Shown here: positions 57,513 through 64,000 of the stretch, piece after piece
Layout of the letters: each line of letters opens with the position of its first letter
Position numbering within the stretch: position 1 is the first letter of the stretch
Assembly (NCBI RefSeq): GCF_003666245.1
Contig: NZ_MJLZ01000009.1
Location: 31,544 to 95,543, forward strand
From: Brenneria alni
GTDB taxonomy: Bacteria > Pseudomonadota > Gammaproteobacteria > Enterobacterales > Enterobacteriaceae
DNA: 64,000 bases
Reading direction: 5' to 3'
Position numbers and translations under genes: made by a program
Notes under the pieces: model-generated
Database searches by the model: none
Seen by the model: the letters and a program-made list of their open reading frames with translations, nothing else
Told to the model about the DNA's origin: nothing

Positions 57513-58664
57513 AATAGCTGATCCTATTACCGCTACACTTTAGCCAGACCATGTTTCCCTCCGGGGAATGGGCTTACCGTCTGCATAAAGTGGCGTACTT
57601 TGTTCAGCAACTGCCACATGGAGCGACAACAGTGGTTCCGGGTTATCGTGTCATGTAGCGCCTGCCATAGCCGTTCAACGTGGTTCACCCATGGCGAATA
57701 GGCTGGCTGGTAAATTACGCTGAACTTCGGGTTGTTTTTCAACCAGCATAGCGTTTCATGACTCTTGTGAATGATGTAATTATCGACAATCACTGTGATG
57801 GTTTTTGCTCGTCGGTATCGGCTCTTTAGATGTTTCAACAACTCGATAAATAACGATGAACCCTTGCTGCTACCGCCCACATAAATGACTTTCCCGGTAC
57901 CGCTGTGCAAGGCTCCAGCCAGATAATATTTTTCATTTTGACCGGGTGTGACAACGCGTTTCTGCTGCCCCCGGAGTTGCCAGTCAGCACCGATTTTAGG
58001 ATTGAGATGGATATCCACTTCATCCTCGTAAAATACCGGGTTTTCAAGATCGCACCGGGCAAGCGCTTCATTAATGGCTGCCATTTTCTCTTCTTTATGT
58101 GGATTACGAATACGCAGTGTAGGGGCTGCTCTTCTCCACACCAGCCCGGCAGCGGGAAGCCAGCGACGCACGGTTGAAGCATGTAACTGACATCCGGTTA
58201 TTTCATTGATTTTTATTGTTAATAGCTCTGTACTCCAGCGGGAACGCTGATAACCAAAACGCTCAGGCGTGTGCTTAACAAGCTGGCACAAGAGTGAACA
58301 GATATGCTCAAACAGCCAGCGTCTTGCCCGACCCGGAGGCAATGATTTCAGACCTTCAGCACCATAAAGCGTAAACCAGTGTATCCAACGTCCCAGCGAT
58401 GAACGAGCACAGCAAAGCGTTCTGGCGACATCACTAACAGTGTCGCCCCGGTGCAGCATCAGCATGGCTGTTAGCCAGCGAGCATGCTGTTTATCGCGTG
58501 TTTTATGAATGGCTTTCTGCATCTGGTGTCGTTCGGTTCGGGGTATCGGTGCTATGATCGGCATTGCTCAGTCCGGTTGGTGATGTGTTCTTTTTGGCGA
58601 TTGATCAGATCGCTCAATTCGGACTGAGTTCCCTTCTGGTGATCTACTATTTGGAACAGCTATT
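57513..58664 (-). mobile_element. complete IS630 insertion sequence
   Basis: The element is 1152 bp, essentially the length of IS630. Its ends are inverted repeats beginning AATAGCTG (with A/T at the next base, then TCC): 57513-57524 and the complement ending at 58664. Both ends are flanked by TA (57511-57512 and 58665-58666), the target duplicated by this family. It carries one intact transposase gene. It sits between wzc and the glycosyltransferase genes, in opposite orientation to the operon. Confidence 0.93.
57533..58564 (-). CDS. IS630 transposase
   Basis: The 343-residue DDE transposase is full length for IS630. The N-terminal helix-turn-helix region (GDTVSDVARTLCCARSSLGRWIHWF) binds the ends. 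The catalytic residues lie in YEDEVDIHLNP (first Asp), TVIVDNYIIHKS (second Asp) and SPWVNHVERLWQALHD (Glu). No frameshift or stop is seen, so the element may be active. Confidence 0.95.
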   Translation of the reverse strand: MPIIAPIPRTERHQMQKAIHKTRDKQHARWLTAMLMLHRGDTVSDVARTLCCARSSLGRWIHWFTLYGAEGLKSLPPGRARRWLFEHICSLLCQLVKHTPERFGYQRSRWSTELLTIKINEITGCQLHASTVRRWLPAAGLVWRRAAPTLRIRNPHKEEKMAAINEALARCDLENPVFYEDEVDIHLNPKIGADWQLRGQQKRVVTPGQNEKYYLAGALHSGTGKVIYVGGSSKGSSLFIELLKHLKSRYRRAKTITVIVDNYIIHKSHETLCWLKNNPKFSVIYQPAYSPWVNHVERLWQALHDTITRNHCCRSMWQLLNKVRHFMQTVSPFPGGKHGLAKV

Positions 58665-58764
58665 TAGATTAACTTTAACATTACTTTGTGTTCCTGGTCA
58701 TTTGAGTTAAAATGTTTAATAGTATTTATATATCTTTCGCTGTTGTTTAAAAAGAATAGGTGCC

Positions 58765-59946
58765 ATGAATAAGATAGCGATTTATAATTTAAACTCTTAT
58801 CCTGAAATGTCGGGCGGTAGTGAAATATCCTGTCTTGAGCTGGCGGAGAAATTGGTTTCTGCTGGGGAGGATGTATCTATCGTCGCTTTGCAAAATTTCA
58901 AATCAGGAATAAAAAAAATAAAATATAGAAATGTTAATATATTCAAACTGCCATTGTTAAATATTTATTTCCCTACTGATAAAAAAAAGAAAAGTTTTTT
59001 GAAGAAAGTAGTGTGGAACTTGATTGACGTTTGTAACATACCAATGGTGCTCTTTTTATGCTTTTGGTTAAAAAAAAATGGTTTTGATATAGTACATACA
59101 AATAATGTAAAAGGGGCATCTCCATGGATTTTCCCTTTTTTAAGGTTTTTTGGGTTTCGTGTTATTCATACAACCAGAGATTATTATTTGTTAGATAGTG
59201 GTTCTTGGTACCGTGATATAAATGAAAATCATAATACACTGAAAAACAAAATAAGAAGAATGAATAAGTTGGTTTGTAGTAAGTCTATTAATCATGTTGT
59301 ATTTAATAGCAAATTTATGATGGATTATCATTTGGCTTGTGGTTTTTTTCAAAAACAGAAAAAAAGCGTAATATATAATGGCTTTGATAACACCAAATAT
59401 ATACCAGAAACAAAATGTGAATTAGAAAATAAAATAAGGATATTTGGCTATATTGGGCGATTTTCAGAAGAAAAAGGACTAGATGATTTGGTCCGGGGAT
59501 TTCTAAAAATAAGAAATGAAAACTATAAAATTGTTATCGCTGGCGTTTTAAAAAAAGAGTTCCTCGATAAATATCCAGATTTAGGGAATTTAATTAAAGA
59601 TTGTGATGATGTGATTTTTTTAGGTGTTGTCGATAGCATAGAATTTTATAAAAAAGTCGATTGTGTAATAGTACCATCCAGGTACAATGAGCCGTTTGGC
59701 CGCGTTGCAATGGAATCGATATTTATGGGGAAAGCTGTTATCGTCTCGGATAAGGGGGGATTACCGGAGCAAATATTACCTGGAGTGAATGGCTTAATTT
59801 GCAGAAACCGGGATTATGCAGAGGCGATGAAAAAAATTGCAAAAATGCCCAAGACATCCCTGAAGACGGATCTTTCGTGCTTTTCATTAGAAAACTGTGC
59901 CTCTAAATATTTGGCTGTATATAAAGGAATAGATAATGGAAAGTAG
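58765..59946 (+). CDS. GT4-family glycosyltransferase
   Basis: The 393-residue protein is a GT-B fold retaining glycosyltransferase of family 4. The N-terminal domain begins KIAIYNLNSYPEMSGGSEISCLELAEKL. The donor-binding C-terminal domain has IFGYIGRFSEEKGLDDLV and the E-x7-E motif in EPFGRVAMESIFMGKAVIVSDKGGLPE. It adds one sugar to the lipid-linked repeat unit; the sugar cannot be predicted. The gene is strongly AT-rich, unlike wza-wzb-wzc. It overlaps the next gene by 11 bases and is the first gene after the IS. Confidence 0.88.
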   Translation: MNKIAIYNLNSYPEMSGGSEISCLELAEKLVSAGEDVSIVALQNFKSGIKKIKYRNVNIFKLPLLNIYFPTDKKKKSFLKKVVWNLIDVCNIPMVLFLCFWLKKNGFDIVHTNNVKGASPWIFPFLRFFGFRVIHTTRDYYLLDSGSWYRDINENHNTLKNKIRRMNKLVCSKSINHVVFNSKFMMDYHLACGFFQKQKKSVIYNGFDNTKYIPETKCELENKIRIFGYIGRFSEEKGLDDLVRGFLKIRNENYKIVIAGVLKKEFLDKYPDLGNLIKDCDDVIFLGVVDSIEFYKKVDCVIVPSRYNEPFGRVAMESIFMGKAVIVSDKGGLPEQILPGVNGLICRNRDYAEAMKKIAKMPKTSLKTDLSCFSLENCASKYLAVYKGIDNGK

Positions 59947-60604
59947 AATTTTAAAAAAAATAAAAAGGAATGGACTAAGTTATAGAGATTATTTTGAATT
60001 TATCCTTAGAAAAGGCGGGACACCTCTATTAAGAGGATTGGCTTGTTGTTTGCTAAATAAAAAGATCGCATTTCCTTTCTTCTGTGGAAAAAAAACTCGC
60101 ATAATTCATGCGAACCATATCAACTCAAAACCATTTTGTTATATTGGCGATTTTTCATATATAAACTGCCTGAGCAAAAAAGGGGTTAATTTGGGCCGAA
60201 GAGTCACTATACGAGAGTTTGCATGGTTGCAAATCACGAGTAACAACTCGGAGATGGGGGAAGGGATCTTTATCGGTGATGAGACATATATTGGCCCCCG
60301 TTGTAATTTAGGCGCTGCCGCTGAATTAAAAATAGGGAAAAGATGCCAAATCGGTGCTGGTGTTAGCTTCATTGCCGAAAATCATAAATTCGAAGGTGAC
60401 AGTAATATTTTCCTACAGGGAGTCACCAGAAAAGGGATTAACATTGGTGATGATTGCTGGATCGGTAATAATGTAATAATTCTTGATGGCGTAACCATCG
60501 GCGATGGCGTTGTAATTGGTGCTGGAAGTGTTGTAACCAAAGATATCCCTGATAATACAGTATCTGTTGGAAATCCAGCAAGGATTATCAAGCATAGAAA
60601 ATAA
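59936..60604 (+). CDS. hexapeptide-repeat acyltransferase
   Basis: The 222-residue protein has a C-terminal left-handed beta-helix with many hexapeptide repeats (for example IGDETYIGPRCNLGA, INIGDDCWIGNNVIILDGVTIGDGVVIGAGSVVTKDIPDNTVSVGNPARII). This pattern is typical of O-acetyltransferases of the WbbJ/NodL type that decorate polysaccharides. The likely acyl donor is acetyl-CoA. The conserved active-site His is in AENHKFEG. It overlaps the preceding gene by 11 bases, so the two are co-translated. Confidence 0.87.
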   Translation: MESRILKKIKRNGLSYRDYFEFILRKGGTPLLRGLACCLLNKKIAFPFFCGKKTRIIHANHINSKPFCYIGDFSYINCLSKKGVNLGRRVTIREFAWLQITSNNSEMGEGIFIGDETYIGPRCNLGAAAELKIGKRCQIGAGVSFIAENHKFEGDSNIFLQGVTRKGINIGDDCWIGNNVIILDGVTIGDGVVIGAGSVVTKDIPDNTVSVGNPARIIKHRK

Positions 60605-60618
60605 AGAATAGCATAATT

Positions 60619-61911
60619 ATGTATAAAAAATTTGTATTACTGGTGTTTATTTATGCCTTATTTGGATTTAAGCTTTCACTATCGGGTAGCATAGATGGTT
60701 CAGATTCTGGAGGAGTATTATCTAGTATTAGAATTGATGATGTTCTTTTACTTGTTTTTATACTATGTTATTTCTTTAAGAAAAACAAATTAATTGCTGT
60801 ATTTAAGAAAAAACCAATATTCATTTTTTTACTATATATTTCATTCTGTATTTTTTCTACAATATACAACTATATAGGCAACAATATAGAATTATTGTCG
60901 GGGGTTTTGTTTTCAATAAGACCGTTTGAATATCTTCTGTACGTTTTTGTTGGATATGAAATTGCTCGTTATGGGTATAGCTTCAAAAAAATACTTACGG
61001 TATATGTTTATTATTGTATTGCCTTAGTATTGGCCCAAATGAATGGTCTAATCGGCGGTCTGACTAGCTTCTCTTTTGACCGTGCGATTGCTAATACTGG
61101 TGGGCCTTGGGAGTTGGCCGCCGTTTCCGCCTTTTTGTCTTGCTATTTTTTTGAAAATAGATATGTAGTTAGATCTGCGTTATCATTTTTTATACTTATA
61201 TTAACGCAGTCCAGAATTACGCTAGCAGGAACCCTTTTAGTTTTTCTGGCTGGTAATTTTAAAAAGACGATATCATTATTAAAAAATAAATACGTCTTTG
61301 TTTCTTTTCTTGGTGCTATATTACTAGCTAATATGTATGTTTTATATCTGACGACAGGGTATTCTAATGCGACATTTAAAATACCAGAGGTTTATAACAG
61401 AATAGAATCGTTCTTTGATGCTAGTACGTTAAATAAAATTAAAGACATTTATTCGACTGGTAAAGTCGCTGAAAATAAAGATGTTTATTTTGATTATACC
61501 TATGGCGATGGATTAAATGAGATAATGATGAATGATGGTGACCTTAGTGCATATATAAGGTTTACCCGCTGGGCTATGTTGATAAAAACAACTTGCAATA
61601 GTCTGGATTCGTTTATTTTTGGACTTGGAGCCTCTTTTGCGGGCAAGGCTGTCGATGGGAATTATACTCGTCTCTTCGCAGAAAATGGATTCGTGGGGTT
61701 AATACTTTATTGCTTTTTCTTGATAACTTTTTTGAGGGAAACTAAAGATAAAATCATTAGAAATTATTTATATATCCTTATGATTACCGCTCTGTTCATT
61801 GATATTTTTGTTACTCAGAAAGCTATGCTTCTTTTATGGATTTACTATGGAGTATACCTGAAAGAGAAAGATGACAATTCTCATCGTGAAGAGTATAGAG
61901 ATAAAATATGA
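60619..61911 (+). CDS. wzy: Wzy-like polysaccharide polymerase
   Basis: The 430-residue protein has about ten to twelve transmembrane segments and a large periplasmic loop between residues about 250 and 330 (SNATFKIPEVYNRIESFFDAS...YIRFTRWAMLIKT). This layout and the context identify an O-antigen/exopolysaccharide polymerase, whose sequences are poorly conserved. The motif FGLGASFAGKAVDGNYTRLFAENGFVGLILY resembles the Wzy_C region. It would join repeat units in the periplasm. The stop overlaps the next start (ATGA). Strongly AT-rich. Confidence 0.75.
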   Translation: MYKKFVLLVFIYALFGFKLSLSGSIDGSDSGGVLSSIRIDDVLLLVFILCYFFKKNKLIAVFKKKPIFIFLLYISFCIFSTIYNYIGNNIELLSGVLFSIRPFEYLLYVFVGYEIARYGYSFKKILTVYVYYCIALVLAQMNGLIGGLTSFSFDRAIANTGGPWELAAVSAFLSCYFFENRYVVRSALSFFILILTQSRITLAGTLLVFLAGNFKKTISLLKNKYVFVSFLGAILLANMYVLYLTTGYSNATFKIPEVYNRIESFFDASTLNKIKDIYSTGKVAENKDVYFDYTYGDGLNEIMMNDGDLSAYIRFTRWAMLIKTTCNSLDSFIFGLGASFAGKAVDGNYTRLFAENGFVGLILYCFFLITFLRETKDKIIRNYLYILMITALFIDIFVTQKAMLLLWIYYGVYLKEKDDNSHREEYRDKI

Positions 61912-63032
61912 AAATTGCTTTTTTAACAAGAGTGGATGCTTTTAATAAATATGGTGGCGATACATATCAGTTGGAAATGTACGTAAAGTACTTAAATACC
62001 AAAAATCATAAAGGTGTCATTTATAATGATATGAACATTCCTGATGATTTTGACTGTTATATCATAGCGAATTTAGATCGGCCGCTGGAGTTAGTTGAGT
62101 ATTATAGAAAGCTAGCGTTAAAAGGATTAGAGAATAAAACCTTTATTTTGTCTATTCATCATGATTTTTCCTATATCGAATATTATGAAAAAAATGTCAG
62201 AGAAGGATTGCTGTATACTCCTTTTAAATTATTGTCAAATAATTTAAAAAGAGAAAAATTAAAAAATATTATCAGGGGGATTAAAGACAAAAAATTACTT
62301 TTCCCTGCGATAAGGCAGTTTTTTATAAATTATCCTTTGGCTATCAAAAAAATCATAAATAATAGCGCTGCGCTTATTACCATTGCAGAAAAAGAGAGGG
62401 AAAGTATAGAAAAAGATTTCTCGGTTTCCTTACATGATTTTTTTATTGTTCATAACGGAGTTGATCTGGCAGAAATAGGTAATTACCCCTGGAACAAGAG
62501 AGATATCGACGTTCTCGTCGCAGGTAGAATTGAACCCAGGAAAAATGCGCTGGCCATAGCTAAATCATTAGCTAATTTAAATTGTAATGTGTCATTCGTT
62601 GGTGCGTTAAATCAAAACTCTAAAAAATATTGTGAGCAATTTCAAAAAGTCATTGATGAAACTGATAATTTAAAATATTTAGGAAAAGTAAATTCAAGGG
62701 AAATGGTCGAACTATATTCAAGATCAAAAGTAAGCCTTTCAGCTAGCTGGTTTGAAGTCGCTTCTTTAGTTGACCTTGAAGCTTATGCCTATGGATGCCA
62801 TGTTATTTCATCTTCTAACGGGTATACTAACTCATACTTGGGACAGAGAGTAAATTATCTTAACCCAACAGAAATTGAAAATGCATTTTCATTGATATCG
62901 TCTCTTTTGTTGAAAGAAACAGATAATCTTGAACAATATAAATTTATTTCTGAATCATTTACGTGGAATAAAGCTGCAGAACATTTAATTTTTGGGCTTA
63001 AAACTATCTTTGAAATAGATAAAAGAGGTTGA
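61908..63032 (+). CDS. GT4-like glycosyltransferase
   Basis: The 374-residue protein resembles GT-B glycosyltransferases. The C-terminal domain has DVLVAGRIEPRKNALAIAKSL, then LKYLGKVNSREMVELYSRSKVSLSASWFEVASLVDLEAYAYGCHVISSSNGY, the donor-binding region of family 4. The N-terminal half is less conserved. It starts in ATGA overlap with the wzy stop. The acceptor and sugar are unknown. Codon use is very AT-rich like its neighbours. Confidence 0.8.
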   Translation: MKIAFLTRVDAFNKYGGDTYQLEMYVKYLNTKNHKGVIYNDMNIPDDFDCYIIANLDRPLELVEYYRKLALKGLENKTFILSIHHDFSYIEYYEKNVREGLLYTPFKLLSNNLKREKLKNIIRGIKDKKLLFPAIRQFFINYPLAIKKIINNSAALITIAEKERESIEKDFSVSLHDFFIVHNGVDLAEIGNYPWNKRDIDVLVAGRIEPRKNALAIAKSLANLNCNVSFVGALNQNSKKYCEQFQKVIDETDNLKYLGKVNSREMVELYSRSKVSLSASWFEVASLVDLEAYAYGCHVISSSNGYTNSYLGQRVNYLNPTEIENAFSLISSLLLKETDNLEQYKFISESFTWNKAAEHLIFGLKTIFEIDKRG

Positions 63033-63033
63033 A

Positions 63034-63942
63034 TTGGAAAAAGTAAAAATCGTCATACCTACATATAATGGTGGGGTATTGTGGAAGGTAGTTGCAAAAG
63101 AGTTGAGTCAGCAGAAGAAATATGTTGATGATATTATAATAATTGATTCATCAAGCAGTGATGACACCGTACAGTACAGCGAAATGATGAATTTTACTAC
63201 AATAAAAATTCCAAAAGAAGAGTTTAACCATGGAAGCACTCGTAATAAAGGAGTGCAAATAGCAGGTGATTGTAACATTATTATTTTCTTAACTCAGGAT
63301 GCTATTCCCGGCCCCAATTGTATAATAAATATTATACGCGCCTTTGATGATCCGCAAGTGGCTTTGGCTTACGGTAGACAATTACCTCATGATGATGCAA
63401 ATCCGCTTGCTATACATGCAAGAAATTTCAACTATAGTACAGAAGACTTTCTTACAGATAAAAGCAAGAAGTACCAGTATGGAATAAAAACTGTATTTAC
63501 CTCAAATTCTTTTTCTGCATATAGAACTGACGTTTTCAGAGATATCGGTGGTTTCCCGGCAAATACAATTTTAAGTGAGGACATGTACTTTGCGGCTAAA
63601 GCTGTTTTAGCCGACTATAAGATTGCTTACCTTGCTAACGCATGTGTAAAGCACTCTCATAATTATTCCCCACTTGAAGAATTTAAGAGATATTTTGATA
63701 TAGGTGTTTTTCATCATGATGAAAGGTGGATCAGAGATAATTTTGGTGGGGCTGGAGGTGAAGGAAAAAAATTTTTAATTTCAGAGTTTAAATTCTTAAT
63801 GAAAACTAACCCCACATGGATTGTCAGGGCATGCCTGCATAATTTCATGAAAATCATCGGATATAAACTAGGGCAGAACTATACTCTTTTACCTGCTGGT
63901 TTCGTAAAAAAACTAAGTATGCATAAAGGATTTTGGAAATAA
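63034..63942 (+). CDS. GT2-family glycosyltransferase
   Basis: The 302-residue GT-A enzyme begins VKIVIPTYNGGVLWKVVAKELS and shows IIIIDSSSSDDT, the nucleotide-sugar DxD-like region, and FNHGSTRNKG, a motif shared with rhamnosyltransferases of family 2. FLTQDAIPGP and GGFPANTILSEDMYFAAKA carry further donor/acceptor residues. A dTDP-rhamnose donor is a reasonable guess only. The start is TTG at 63034, one base after the preceding stop, with AGAGG in front. Confidence 0.85.
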   Translation: MEKVKIVIPTYNGGVLWKVVAKELSQQKKYVDDIIIIDSSSSDDTVQYSEMMNFTTIKIPKEEFNHGSTRNKGVQIAGDCNIIIFLTQDAIPGPNCIINIIRAFDDPQVALAYGRQLPHDDANPLAIHARNFNYSTEDFLTDKSKKYQYGIKTVFTSNSFSAYRTDVFRDIGGFPANTILSEDMYFAAKAVLADYKIAYLANACVKHSHNYSPLEEFKRYFDIGVFHHDERWIRDNFGGAGGEGKKFLISEFKFLMKTNPTWIVRACLHNFMKIIGYKLGQNYTLLPAGFVKKLSMHKGFWK

Positions 63943-63967
63943 ATTTTATCTCCTAAGAGAAATAATA

Positions 63968-64000
63968 ATGAAACCAAATCAAGGGGCTTCAGTCTATACT
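63968..64000 (+). CDS. start of the next EPS gene, cut by the window end
   Basis: An ATG at 63968, 25 bases after the GT2 stop, opens a frame MKPNQGASVYT that reaches the window edge. Direction and spacing fit the operon. Too little is present to name it. Confidence 0.5.
   Translation, partial: MKPNQGASVYT

Overview
The window looks like a chromosome segment of a plant-associated enterobacterium of the Pectobacteriaceae (Brenneria, Lonsdalea, Pectobacterium or Dickeya type). This rests on near-Escherichia gene order and protein lengths in the isc, guaBA and udk-dcd-asmA blocks, combined with a protealysin/emfourin pair, an RfaH-type exopolysaccharide locus and a candidate secreted effector. 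The genus is inferred from gene content and not proven.

Region 1 (1-28.6 kb) is core chromosome. It holds suhB, trmJ, the whole housekeeping Fe-S assembly cluster iscRSUA-hscBA-fdx-iscX, then pepB, sseB, sseA, ndk, rlmN-pilW-rodZ-ispG, hisS-yfgM-bamB, der, an AEC-family permease, yfgJ, an overlapping protealysin-emfourin pair, xseA and guaB-guaA. A roughly 200-bp inverted-repeat element lies between bamB and der.

Region 2 (28.6-43.1 kb) is accessory DNA starting just after guaA. It contains an imperfect repeat of the last 14 bases of guaA, a DUF2846-like lipoprotein gene, a GC-rich gene for a Tat-exported aldo/keto reductase, and a compact catabolic operon: RraA-like lyase, MHS-type transporter, HyuA/HyuB, short-chain dehydrogenase, aminotransferase, and a TetR regulator. 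A DMT exporter follows. Next comes an AT-rich gene whose C-terminal half has the T/C/H catalytic pattern of CheD glutamine deamidases behind a long Ser/Asn/Thr-rich N-terminus. A near-HrpL box and an IS903-like transposase remnant sit upstream of it. This gene is the most interesting object in the window.

Region 3 (43.1-51.6 kb) is core again: metG divergent from mrp, then udk, dcd, asmA, and yegH facing asmA.

Region 4 (51.6-64 kb) is an exopolysaccharide or capsule locus. Its leader carries a possible RcsAB site, a factor-independent terminator and a JUMPstart/ops element. A WecA-like initiating transferase and wza-wzb-wzc follow. An intact 1152-bp IS630 copy lies between wzc and a markedly AT-rich block of two GT4 enzymes, a hexapeptide acyltransferase, a Wzy-like polymerase and a GT2 enzyme. 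The locus runs off the end of the window. No rRNA, tRNA or CRISPR array was seen.
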